This document shows positions 26,887 through 34,588 of a stretch of DNA of 64,000 bases, in pieces. The translations under genes and the position numbers were made by a program. The number at the start of each line of letters is the position of its first letter. Within the stretch, counting starts at the first letter, position 1. This DNA is from Desmospora activa DSM 45169 (GTDB taxonomy: Bacteria > Bacillota > Bacilli > Thermoactinomycetales > DSM-45169). The DNA lies in NCBI RefSeq assembly GCF_003046315.1, contig NZ_PZZP01000001.1, positions 1 through 64,000 of the forward strand, written 5' to 3'. Under the pieces are notes generated by a model, which worked only from the letters and a program-made list of their open reading frames with translations, did not search any database and was not told the origin of the DNA.

Positions 26887-27519
26887 TTAGGAATGGACGC
26901 TTAATACACGGAAACCGGATTGATCCAGAGACTTGGAGATCGCCTCAACATGGGGGGTAGGCGCGATTTTTAATAAAATCCGGCGCGCCGCCGAATCCCC
27001 GGCGTCAAAGGTAGCCATCGAGATGATATTAATATCGAAGGGCTTTAAAGTAAGCAGTAATCGTTCCAACACATGGGGAACATCGACAAAAACCCCGATC
27101 AGAAAGCGCGCTCCCTTTACCCTGCTGCCTAACGCTTGCACCAAGGCCGATTCCACATCGCTGATTTTGGCGATTCCCGCTAGGGTGATGCCGTCCGCTG
27201 CGACGATGGGGACGAAGGGATAACGGATCAAAGTGGGGAGCAATTCCTCAAAATCGGCATCCACGGTTAAGGGTTCGATCCAATCGATTGCCTGGGAAAT
27301 GGGTTGTTGTAGGAGCTCTGTATGTGTACATCCCATTTTTAAAAATTGTTTCATGATGGTGCTGTATCCGGTGATTCCGGCAAAATGATTTCGTTGGTCG
27401 ATGACGGGAATCGTCTCCAGTCCGTGATGACGCAGTTGCTTTAACCCTTGTTCGATATTGGATGTTGCCCAGATGATCGCCAATTCATCCCGTGGAGTCA
27501 TACAGTTTTTAATCAGCAT
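26887..27519 (-). CDS. CBS-pair plus ACT-like domain protein (AcuB-like)
   Basis: 210 residues. Two CBS motifs fill residues 1-125: MLIKNCMTPRDELAIIWATS with VIDQRNHFAGITGYS, and the second around FVPIVAADGITLAGIAKISD. The last 75 residues, FLIGVFVDVPHVLERLLLTL and following, have an ACT-domain beta-alpha-beta pattern. This CBS-CBS-ACT order matches B. subtilis AcuB, linked to acetoin use, although no acetoin genes are near. A sensory role in binding adenine nucleotides is likely from the CBS family; the target is not known. Two small membrane-protein genes lie just upstream on the same strand. Confidence 0.75.
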   Translation of the reverse strand: MLIKNCMTPRDELAIIWATSNIEQGLKQLRHHGLETIPVIDQRNHFAGITGYSTIMKQFLKMGCTHTELLQQPISQAIDWIEPLTVDADFEELLPTLIRYPFVPIVAADGITLAGIAKISDVESALVQALGSRVKGARFLIGVFVDVPHVLERLLLTLKPFDINIISMATFDAGDSAARRILLKIAPTPHVEAISKSLDQSGFRVLSVHS

Positions 27520-27589
27520 AAAAAACGATCTCTCCCCTTTTTGATTACTGCAACCAGTATATGGGGAGTATCCGGTTTGATGACCGCCT

Positions 27590-27712
27590 TTAGCTACGGG
27601 CTCGCCTTTTTTGACCGATTACCCAAACAACCGCCACCACCGATCCCACGACAGTGGCGATCACATAAAAATTGTCAACCCACCAATCCACTCTTAACCA
27701 TTGATTCCACAT
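27590..27712 (-). CDS. Very small single-span membrane protein
   Basis: 40 residues starting MWNQWLRVDWWVDN, followed by one hydrophobic helix (FYVIATVVGSVVAVVWVIG) and a positive tail QKRRARS. The ATG at 27712 has a perfect AAGGAGGAG site eight bases away, the best evidence that it is real. The tryptophan-rich outer face, one helix and basic inner tail fit a bitopic membrane peptide. It lies 70 bp before the AcuB-like gene and 35 bp after the DUF2892 gene on the same strand, so the three may be one transcript. Confidence 0.65.
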   Translation of the reverse strand: MWNQWLRVDWWVDNFYVIATVVGSVVAVVWVIGQKRRARS

Positions 27713-27747
27713 GTTTCTCCTCCTTTGTGCCTTCGCTCCATTCTTCG

Positions 27748-27960
27748 TTAACGAACCTCCTTGGAGCTGACTCCTATGAAATGCAACATAGGGCAGAAGC
27801 GGGTGATGCCCTCTGCCACTTTCATTCCCGCCAGGATTGCGATGAACAGGGCCCTTATGCTGTCAGTACGGCGTGTCAGTCGAGCGGCACTCCACGCCAA
27901 CCCCGCCAAACCAAAGGTGATTCGCAGTAAAGCGTCAATGGTACCCACGTTTTTTTGCAT
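27748..27960 (-). CDS. DUF2892 (YgaP-like transmembrane) family protein
   Basis: 70 residues beginning MQKNVGTIDALLRITFGLAG and ending in a short polar tail. The N-terminal 'NVGTIDALLRI..G' pattern and two hydrophobic segments match the small DUF2892 family, related to the membrane part of YgaP. The ATG at 27960 follows GGAGGGGATCG. The frame is open further upstream (to 28173) but that part runs into the divergent yerA leader and has no ribosome site. Function is unknown. Confidence 0.75.
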   Translation of the reverse strand: MQKNVGTIDALLRITFGLAGLAWSAARLTRRTDSIRALFIAILAGMKVAEGITRFCPMLHFIGVSSKEVR

Positions 27961-28093
27961 GTTCGATCCCCTCCTTTCCTTCCATCGATTCGGATCGTTG
28001 CAAACGATAGTATGGTCATTTTGAAGTGGGATCAAACGGTGAAGGGAATTGGTGGGTTGTGGTAGTATGGTCTGGAAAAGGAGGAAATTGCGG

Positions 28094-29833
28094 ATGATGA
28101 ACACCTCTGTGGAAGAGCGGCTGGCCGTCATTGAGACGACAATGGGACGGCGCCCGCCGACAGTTTGGTTCAAAGGTGGACAGGTGTTAAATGTGTATAC
28201 CGGAGCTGTGGAATACCAGGATGTTTGGGTCGGTGGGAGTCAGATCGCTTTTGTTGGCTCCCGTGAAGAGGGCAAACTAAACCCGGACAGCAGCACAAAA
28301 GTGGTGGATGTGGAAGGAATGGTGCTGGTACCGGGCTATATCGAACCACATTCGCATCCGTTTCAGTTATATAATCCGGTTTCATTGACGGAAAAAGTGC
28401 TTCCCCTGGGAACGACAGCCATGATCCATGATAATCTTTATTTTTTTCGCTCGTTGGACGATGATCGCTGGCAAGAATGGAGGGAACGGCTAACTGCTTC
28501 GGCGGTCCACCACTTTTGGTGGGCGCGGTTGGATGCACAGGCACGTCTGGATGCAGATGAAGATCCGTTTACCCTGGAGCGGGTGAAATTAGCTATGTCT
28601 CATCCTTCAACGCTGCAAGCGGGTGAGTTGACCGATTGGATGCCGCTGTTGTCCGGCGATCAAAAACGAGTGGCGATGGTGGAACAGGCCCATCGCTATG
28701 GCAAGCGAGTGGAGGGCCATTCCCCTGGTGCTTCGTACCGAACATTATCCCGATTGGCGGCAGCGGGGGTTACCGGTGATCATGAGAGCATCACCGTAGA
28801 GGAGGTGCTGCACCGTTTACGCCTGGGTTATATGACGACGCTGCGATACAGTTCATTGCGCCCCGATCTGCCGGATTTAATCCGGGGATTGTTGCAGCAG
28901 CAAGCACCGGTGCCATGGCATCGTCTGATGATGACGACGGATGGTCCTACTCCTCCGGCATTGCGCCAAGGACATGTGGATGCAATGATCCGGGTAGCCA
29001 TCCAAGCAGGCTGCCCGCCTGAACATGCCTATGGGATGGTAACCCTCAATCCGGCTGTCTATTTTGGTCTGGATGCTCATATCGGCGGGATTGCTCCGGG
29101 ACGATCGGCGGATATCAATGTGTTGCGCTCACTGGAAGATCCGACACCGATTCAGGTGTTTGTTCGAGGAGAACGGGCGGCGCAATCCGGACGCCTGTTA
29201 GTGGAGCAGCCGCAACCGGATTGGGAGCGCTTTCCTCCCCTCATTTCCGCACCGTGGCGGCTGCAGAAGAAGGATGTCGCTTTATCCCTTGAAAAAGGGG
29301 AGCAGGCGCCGGTGATTCATCTGGTCAATCCGGTCATTACCCAACTAAAATGGGAAGCGGTCGACGAGGTGGATGAGGAGCGTCTATTTGTCAGCTTAAT
29401 CGACCCTGCCGGTCAATGGACCACCCAAGCGTTTTTGCGCGGATTTGCCCGCGGGATCGACGGATTGGCCAGCAGCTACAACGGTTCCGGCGATTTGCTA
29501 CTGTTGGGTCGAGATCCGGATGCGATGGTGAAGGCGGGTCAACGTGTGTTAGACAACGGTGGTGGGATCGCCTGGTTTCAGGGTGGAGGAGAATCCTTTT
29601 TCTTGCCCCTCCCGATTGGCGGCAAGATGAGCGATCAGCCTATCGATGATCTGATTGAGAAGTCGGAGGAATTGGTAACGAAACTGAAAAACTTTGACCA
29701 CCCGTTTCACGATCCCATCTATACCTTTTTATTTTTATCATCGACGCACCTGCCCCAAGTGCGCTTAACCCGTGATGGTTTGGTACGAATCAAAGATGGA
29801 GCGATCATCCGCCCTGCGACTCCCCTTACCTGA
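28094..29833 (+). CDS. yerA: Adenine deaminase-like amidohydrolase (YerA type)
   Basis: 579 residues, as B. subtilis YerA. An amidohydrolase domain begins with the composite sheet (VWFKGGQVLNVYTGAVEYQD), has the metal pair in VPGYIEPHSHPFQLYNP, a second histidine in VEGHSPGAS, GVTGDHESIT, and the late aspartate in MMTTDGPTPP. The last 170 residues form the adenine deaminase C-terminal domain, with GSGDLLLLGRDPDAM. YerA is annotated as a putative adenine deaminase; the histidine region differs from classical AdeC (HIES), so the substrate is uncertain. ATG 28094 follows AAAGGAGG. Its place beside yerB and yerC matches B. subtilis. Confidence 0.88.
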   Translation: MMNTSVEERLAVIETTMGRRPPTVWFKGGQVLNVYTGAVEYQDVWVGGSQIAFVGSREEGKLNPDSSTKVVDVEGMVLVPGYIEPHSHPFQLYNPVSLTEKVLPLGTTAMIHDNLYFFRSLDDDRWQEWRERLTASAVHHFWWARLDAQARLDADEDPFTLERVKLAMSHPSTLQAGELTDWMPLLSGDQKRVAMVEQAHRYGKRVEGHSPGASYRTLSRLAAAGVTGDHESITVEEVLHRLRLGYMTTLRYSSLRPDLPDLIRGLLQQQAPVPWHRLMMTTDGPTPPALRQGHVDAMIRVAIQAGCPPEHAYGMVTLNPAVYFGLDAHIGGIAPGRSADINVLRSLEDPTPIQVFVRGERAAQSGRLLVEQPQPDWERFPPLISAPWRLQKKDVALSLEKGEQAPVIHLVNPVITQLKWEAVDEVDEERLFVSLIDPAGQWTTQAFLRGFARGIDGLASSYNGSGDLLLLGRDPDAMVKAGQRVLDNGGGIAWFQGGGESFFLPLPIGGKMSDQPIDDLIEKSEELVTKLKNFDHPFHDPIYTFLFLSSTHLPQVRLTRDGLVRIKDGAIIRPATPLT

Positions 29834-29906
29834 TAGACGAATGGCTTGACTCCCTGCTATTCTAGCCATAGAATAACAGTGCAAAATGTCTGCCATTACA
29901 TTGGGA

Positions 29907-29947
29907 AACCGCCTGGAACTCCAGTAGGAGAACCAAGCGGTTTTTTT
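29907..29947 (+). terminator. Rho-independent terminator after yerA
   Basis: AAACCGC pairs with GCGGTTT across a loop that holds an inner CCTGGA/TCCAG stem, followed by seven T. Confidence 0.75.
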
Positions 29948-29991
29948 ATATGTAAAACCCACCCTTGGCAGGTGGGTGAGCTGATTTTTCG

Positions 29992-30669
29992 TTATAAAGA
30001 AGCATAACTGGGAGCGGTATTTTTATGAATGCGGCTTAAGCGCTGTGTATAGGAATGTTTCATTGAGCGGAGGGTTTTAGCCGCGTATTGGGTCCATTCG
30101 GATTCGACCGGTGCCACCCCGATTACGGGAATAGAGAGGGATTGATAAAGGATAGCGAGAATTTGGTGAGCACGAGGGGAATCGGTTCCGATTAACAGTT
30201 GTTCCGCTTGGAAAAAATCTTCTACCCCGTTGCCAGGACGGAAAAATTCAGCTTGATGGGCAACATCTGCTGCCTCTCCCAGAGAATCTTGAACAGAACG
30301 GGTTGTACCGAGCGGAATGTCTCCCAGAATGACGGTCAGCGGTCTCTGTTTGCCGTGATGTTGAATCAGATCAGCTGCGTTCCACAGGACGGAAAGATCG
30401 GAATTACCATCACCATTGACATTTTCGACAGCGATAAAGATGATGTCCGCATCAGCGATAGCGCCGGCTTGATCGGTCGTAAAATGGATTCTACCGTTAT
30501 TGACCGCACGCAGCAAAAGATCGTTTAACCCGGGCTCCCACGGTTGTAAAACAAAATTGTCGGGAGCAGCCGCATGGAAATCTACGCACCAAATCTCATG
30601 GCCCAACTCTGCTAAACATGCGCCGGTCACCAACCCACTGGCACCGGAACCGAGTACCGCAATTCTCAT
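29992..30669 (-). CDS. UDP-glucose/GDP-mannose dehydrogenase, N-terminal domain only
   Basis: 225 residues, half the usual 440. The NAD site is MRIAVLGSGASGLVTGACLAE-like with GHEIWCVD after it, followed by 'WEPGLNDLLLRAV', 'ADIIFIAVENVNGDG' and 'ILGDIPLGTTR', all features of the UDP-sugar dehydrogenase N-domain. It ends soon after ESEWTQYAAKTLRSMKHSYT, which corresponds to the start of the central helix. The catalytic cysteine and the C-terminal sugar domain are missing, and no remnant of them follows on this strand. ATG 30669 with GGAGGATTCCC is a good start. It is either a truncated relic kept by chance or a small NAD-binding protein. Confidence 0.8.
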   Translation of the reverse strand: MRIAVLGSGASGLVTGACLAELGHEIWCVDFHAAAPDNFVLQPWEPGLNDLLLRAVNNGRIHFTTDQAGAIADADIIFIAVENVNGDGNSDLSVLWNAADLIQHHGKQRPLTVILGDIPLGTTRSVQDSLGEAADVAHQAEFFRPGNGVEDFFQAEQLLIGTDSPRAHQILAILYQSLSIPVIGVAPVESEWTQYAAKTLRSMKHSYTQRLSRIHKNTAPSYASL

Positions 30670-30795
30670 GGGAATCCTCCTCCATGCTGTCAGGCTGCGC
30701 TTCCATCCCTGTCCATCGTTTGCTCCCAGATTAACACAGGTATGTAAAGCTAATATAAAGCTACCGTTAAAATCGGTGTTCATTATAATAGAGGA

Positions 30796-30897
30796 CTTTG
30801 CAAAGGTTCCAGTTAACATGCATAAGCTGTAGCATGCCAAAGTTGTCCCAACGAATGGAAAATTCGGTGGTGCCCCCCTCGTAGAACCTTTGCAAAG
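30796..30897. repeat. 14-bp inverted repeat around the yerB leader
   Basis: CTTTGCAAAGGTTC (30796-30809) and its exact reverse complement GAACCTTTGCAAAG (30884-30897) are 74 bp apart. Each contains the palindrome CTTTGCAAAG. The second copy runs into the yerB ribosome site (AAAGGAG), so either operator sites or an RNA stem hiding that site is possible. Confidence 0.7.
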
Positions 30898-30906
30898 GAG
30901 TGTCGC

Positions 30907-31908
30907 GTGATGGGTGGGAGATGTTGGATTGCGATTGGTGTGGTGTTGTTGTTGGCGGGAAGCATGACGGCTTGCACAGCGACGGAAAATTCCCCGACGG
31001 ATTCAGTGCAAACGGGTGACAAAGAGAAGGAAGCGATTCACCCCTATACCGGAGAAAAGTGGGCTGGAGCGTTACCGACGCCGGTGATGGTAATGGTGAA
31101 CAATCAAAAGCAAGCCAGACCCCAATCCGGTCTTCATGAAGCGGATTGGGTGGTTGAAGTGTTGGCGGAAGGTGAGATCACCCGATTTGCCGCCTTTTAC
31201 TTTGGGGATTATGATGGAGAAGTGGGTCCGGTGCGCAGCTTACGCCCTTATTATTTGGATGTGGCTCAGGGAAGCGGTGCGGTTGTCGCCCATGCAGGCG
31301 GTTCACCGGCAGCGTTGTCGCTTCTCAAGCAACGGAACTGGCCGCATATAGACGGAATCGGTCAAGGCAGTGCCCAGTTTTATCGCGACCCGGCGCGAAA
31401 AGCACCGCATAATCTATATACGTCCATCGGAAAAGTACGGGCGGCTACTTCCGCCGATGCCGAGGTGTCAAGTGAGTCTGCTGTGCCATTGTTTGATCCC
31501 AAAGGTGCTGTAGAGGGAGGAGAACCGGCTCAACGGATCGACATTCGCTTTCATCCGCTATATGAAGCCGGATTTCGCTGGGATGAAAAAAGCGAGCGCT
31601 ACCAGCGGTGGACACAGGGAGAACTGCATCGCGATAAGGAGAGCGGTGAGCCCTTGTCCGGCGATAATGTGATGGTGATCCGTGCCGACCACCGTGTGTT
31701 GGATTCGGCTGGACGCCGTCAAGTCGAATGGTCAACCGGCGGGGAAGGAATGTTGTTCCAGCAGGGGAGGGCACGTTCCATCCACTGGGAATATCAGGGT
31801 GGATGGCTGCTGCCGGTAGAGGAAGACGGAGATGTGATCCCGTTGCTCCCAGGGAAAACATGGGTACAGGTGGTTCCTACGGAAGGGTCTTGGTCGTATG
31901 ACCAGTAG
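30907..31908 (+). CDS. yerB: DUF3048 lipoprotein YerB
   Basis: 333 residues. A lipoprotein signal occupies the start: hydrophobic IAIGVVLLLAGSMTAC with the lipobox cysteine at about residue 23. The mature part holds the two DUF3048 halves: HPYTGEKWAGALPTPVMVMV, 'PQSGLHEADWVVEVLAEGEI', 'GPVRSLRPYYLDVAQG', and the second half after 'RIDIRFHPLYEAGFRW' through 'LPGKTWVQVVP'. It should be anchored outside the membrane. The function of YerB is not established. GTG 30907 and ATG 30910 are both possible after AAAGGAG. Its ribosome site lies in an inverted repeat. Synteny with yerC and pcrB is as in Bacillus. Confidence 0.9.
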   Translation: MMGGRCWIAIGVVLLLAGSMTACTATENSPTDSVQTGDKEKEAIHPYTGEKWAGALPTPVMVMVNNQKQARPQSGLHEADWVVEVLAEGEITRFAAFYFGDYDGEVGPVRSLRPYYLDVAQGSGAVVAHAGGSPAALSLLKQRNWPHIDGIGQGSAQFYRDPARKAPHNLYTSIGKVRAATSADAEVSSESAVPLFDPKGAVEGGEPAQRIDIRFHPLYEAGFRWDEKSERYQRWTQGELHRDKESGEPLSGDNVMVIRADHRVLDSAGRRQVEWSTGGEGMLFQQGRARSIHWEYQGGWLLPVEEDGDVIPLLPGKTWVQVVPTEGSWSYDQ

Positions 31909-32014
31909 CGAGCATGCTGGGAGGAATGTACTTGATGGTGTAGAATGTTATACGCTAAAGGGTGAAAGTACCTGGTACCTTACGAGGAAAGTGTCACAGA
32001 AAAGAGGTGCTTAG

Positions 32015-32329
32015 ATGCAGCTGAATAAATTAAAACAAAAAGAAGTGGATCACTTATTTGAGGCGGTCTTGACTTTGGAATCGATCGAGGATTGCTATCG
32101 TTTCTTTGAGGATCTCTGTACCGTGGGGGAGATTAAATCCTTGGCCCAACGCTTGGAAGTGGCCCGTATGTTGCAAAAAGGATACACCTACAGCCAGATC
32201 GAAGCGGATACCGGTGCCAGTACCGCCACCATCTCCCGTGTGAAACGCTGCCTTCATTACGGTACGGACGGCTATCAGTTGGCTCTTGATCGGCTGGAAC
32301 AAAAGAAAGAGTCGGCTCCATCGGAATAA
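32015..32329 (+). CDS. yerC: TrpR/YerC-family DNA-binding protein
   Basis: 104 residues. The fold is that of TrpR-like YerC/YecD proteins: LKQKEVDHLFEAVLTLESIE, then FFEDLCTVGEIKSLAQRLEV, and the helix-turn-helix GYTYSQIEADTGASTATISRV. These proteins bind DNA as dimers; the regulon of YerC is not known to me. ATG 32015 follows AAAGAGGTGC. A terminator at 32366 ends the yerB-yerC unit. Confidence 0.93.
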   Translation: MQLNKLKQKEVDHLFEAVLTLESIEDCYRFFEDLCTVGEIKSLAQRLEVARMLQKGYTYSQIEADTGASTATISRVKRCLHYGTDGYQLALDRLEQKKESAPSE

Positions 32330-32365
32330 GCAAAATCAGCCGATTCGGGCGCCTGAGATTGGAGA

Positions 32366-32398
32366 AAGTCCTGTGCCAAAATGCATCAGGGCTTTTTT
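32366..32398 (+). terminator. Rho-independent terminator after yerC
   Basis: AAGTCCTG pairs with CAGGGCTT and is followed by six T. Confidence 0.85.
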
Positions 32399-32532
32399 CT
32401 TTGTGAAGGTTCACTGACAGTGTTGCCCGATCCCAACTCAGATGAGGCAATGCATTTATTTAATCCCATGCAAGTTTTCAATTACTTGCTGTTACTCAAT
32501 GATAGGGTTCCCCGCATCATTCAAAAGGCGAA

Positions 32533-33144
32533 TCAGCTTTTGCTTTCGCCCTCCTCCTGCTTCTGTGCCCGTCCAACTAGCCCATAGAAGAACAATTCCA
32601 TCAATTGATCGATATTCCGAGTTACGTGGTCTTGATACGGTTCCTCCCAATATCGAGCCAGCTCATTTTTGAACATCGTGAAGTAAAGCATCGTCATCTC
32701 TTCTGTTAGATCTTTAAGAATATAGCCCTCTTGCTTTCCGAGTGCGACAAACCTCCCGAAAAAAGGAGCGACCTTATGCTCACTATACCTTTCTATCAGG
32801 CCACTCAACTCCGAGGATGCAGATTTCGGAAACGTATCTGCTAACATTTTCAAATTTTTTGTCTCCAGCAACATGATTTTCTTGGCCTTCTCCGGAAAAG
32901 AAAGCCCTGAATCAAGAATGCTCTCATACTGCTCCAACTGCTTGTCCATCCAGTTCCTGAGCGTATCGGCGTAAAGTTGTTCTTTTGTGCCAAAGTAATT
33001 ATAAATGGTGGCTGGAGAAACCTTTGCCTCATGTGCAATCTCATTTACATTGACCTTCTGAAAGCCGTATTTAGAAAATAATTCAAATGAAACATTGTAT
33101 ATCTGTCCAATTTTTTTCTTTTTCCGTCGTTCGTAGCCGTTCAT
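32533..33144 (-). CDS. TetR-family transcriptional regulator
   Basis: About 203 residues. The N-terminal helix-turn-helix is typical: SFELFSKYGFQKVNVNEIAH then EAKVSPATIYNYFGTKEQLY. The remaining 150 residues are the helical ligand and dimer domain. ATG 33144 has GAGGTG six bases before it; GTG 33153 is inside that site. The gene diverges from the membrane-protein gene at 33328, and three ATTCAAT half sites lie between, so it most likely controls both. The basic run RRKKKKIG precedes the first helix. Confidence 0.88.
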   Translation of the reverse strand: MNGYERRKKKKIGQIYNVSFELFSKYGFQKVNVNEIAHEAKVSPATIYNYFGTKEQLYADTLRNWMDKQLEQYESILDSGLSFPEKAKKIMLLETKNLKMLADTFPKSASSELSGLIERYSEHKVAPFFGRFVALGKQEGYILKDLTEEMTMLYFTMFKNELARYWEEPYQDHVTRNIDQLMELFFYGLVGRAQKQEEGESKS

Positions 33145-33185
33145 CTTCTTCACCTCATCTGTAGTGTAGATGAAGTTTTAGAGTA

Positions 33186-33264
33186 ATTCAATAAAGGGAG
33201 TATAAATCTATTGAAATGGCCGATTCAGTTTGTTATATTTTTATATAAATTGGATCTATTCAAT
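33186..33264. promoter_or_regulatory. Candidate TetR operator sites between divergent genes
   Basis: ATTCAATA (33186-33193) faces TATTGAAA (33209-33216), and a third ATTCAAT lies at 33258-33264. The region is AT-rich, with promoter-like TATATTTTTATATAAA on both strands. Confidence 0.5.
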
Positions 33265-33327
33265 TCATAACTACATTAAAATCAACTAAAGCTTGTGAGC
33301 ATCAATTGATGATGGGAGTGTAATGAG

Positions 33328-33897
33328 ATGAAACAAATCCGAATTCCATCTTTTTTGCATGATGTTTTTGGCGAAAAACAGTCAATAGGGTCTATTCTAG
33401 CCATACTGCTTTTTGGTGGATTGCTGACGGCTGCGTTATATTGGTTGTTTCCTGAATTGACAGACCATTTGTCAGTGTTGCGTAGCGCCTTGGCATTGTT
33501 GTTGATTTTTGATATATTCTGCGGTTGCATAGCGAACTTTACGACTTCAACCAGCAATTTTTATGCGGTGCGACAAACGAATCGGATCGTATTTATTGCA
33601 GTACATTTTCATATCGTGCTTGTCGCGCTTCTTCTTAATACAGATATTTGGTATTCGACAGCGGTTTGGGCTTATACGATCATTGGAGCATTTATCGTGA
33701 ATTCGCTTATCGGAAAGCCTTCGCAACGATTTGTCGCAGGCCTACTCCTATCTGTCGGCCTGGGCTGTTTGCCCTTATTGCCAGATATACAGCCCTATAT
33801 GTTGACGATCTACCTATTATTTATGCTAAAAGTGCTATTCAGCTTCGCCGTTGATCATTATGGTAAAGCGACAGACAACGCAGGTGAAGAAGCATGA
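33328..33897 (+). CDS. Membrane protein paired with a TetR regulator, function unknown
   Basis: 189 residues with about five hydrophobic helices: residues 20-40, 50-70, 84-104, 108-128 and 135-178. The short loop CGCIANFTTSTSNFYAVRQ after helix two is the most distinctive polar stretch. It begins MKQIRIPSFLHDVFGEKQSI and has ATG 33328 after a modest GGGAG site. I do not recognise the family. Divergence from a TetR gene with shared half sites suggests that it is induced by the ligand of that regulator. The base composition here is more AT-rich than the surroundings, a hint of later acquisition. No gene lies in 33898-34077. Confidence 0.7.
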   Translation: MKQIRIPSFLHDVFGEKQSIGSILAILLFGGLLTAALYWLFPELTDHLSVLRSALALLLIFDIFCGCIANFTTSTSNFYAVRQTNRIVFIAVHFHIVLVALLLNTDIWYSTAVWAYTIIGAFIVNSLIGKPSQRFVAGLLLSVGLGCLPLLPDIQPYMLTIYLLFMLKVLFSFAVDHYGKATDNAGEEA

Positions 33898-34077
33898 GTA
33901 CGTCGACAAGAGATCGAAGTTAAATCAAGCCAGACAAGCCCTCTTTTATAGCGCTCATGGGTAGGGCATTTTACCCGCGATTCCTTTTACATTTATTTGG
34001 CGATTTCAAGCTTGACGGAAAAGCAAGAAGGAGCGTGGCAGCTTTTGGGTATCCTTTTTGTTTGATCAAGCTTTTTT

Positions 34078-34416
34078 CTATTGAAACCAAAAAATAAAAG
34101 CGAGTCCGGCCAAGCTTCCATGGAGCAGGGTGGTGGCGGTTAGCAGCAAGGCAACGATGGCCGTTTGCCAGCACGGATATCGCCGTGGGCCGTTTTGAAA
34201 GACATGGATTCCCCCAAAAACCGAGTAGATCATACAAGGGAGAACCAGTAAGAGGGTAAAGGCGAGCACCCAAAGTTGATACAACTGTTTTTGCTCTTCT
34301 AGATCCGTGGAAGGGGGATATCCTCGGTCCACCTGTAAAAAATGGATACCGATGAGAAATGCGAATCCGGTTAAAGCGAGATAGATCAGCAGCCGAATGC
34401 TCCATTTTCGCAACAA
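34078..34416 (-). CDS. Small membrane protein, function unknown
   Basis: 112 residues with three or four hydrophobic segments: about 8-25, 50-70 and 84-110. A polar loop DRGYPPSTDLEEQKQLYQ lies between the first two. The TTG at 34416 is chosen because GGAGGAG is eight bases upstream. It lies between the TetR pair and pcrB on the opposite strand, with no partner gene on its own strand. I do not recognise the family. Confidence 0.6.
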   Translation of the reverse strand: MLRKWSIRLLIYLALTGFAFLIGIHFLQVDRGYPPSTDLEEQKQLYQLWVLAFTLLLVLPCMIYSVFGGIHVFQNGPRRYPCWQTAIVALLLTATTLLHGSLAGLAFIFWFQ

Positions 34417-34588
34417 CGCCGTCTCTCCTCCATTGTCAGGTTCCCTTTTGGAATTAGATCCACTTTTGACTATATGGCGGGGGAGGCGGTTCTATGACGG
34501 GAAGATATGGGGGTTGGTTCTGCGCTTTCGTCGCTTTGGCTGGTAGGATATAATGGATGGGAAACCATGTGCGGTTGGGGGGATGCAG

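Noticed and set aside
28170-28544. Minus-strand frame opposite yerA, and many similar frames opposite pur, pcrA, ligA and PBP genes
   Set aside because: They lie inside strongly conserved genes, lack ribosome sites and show the residue bias of antisense frames.
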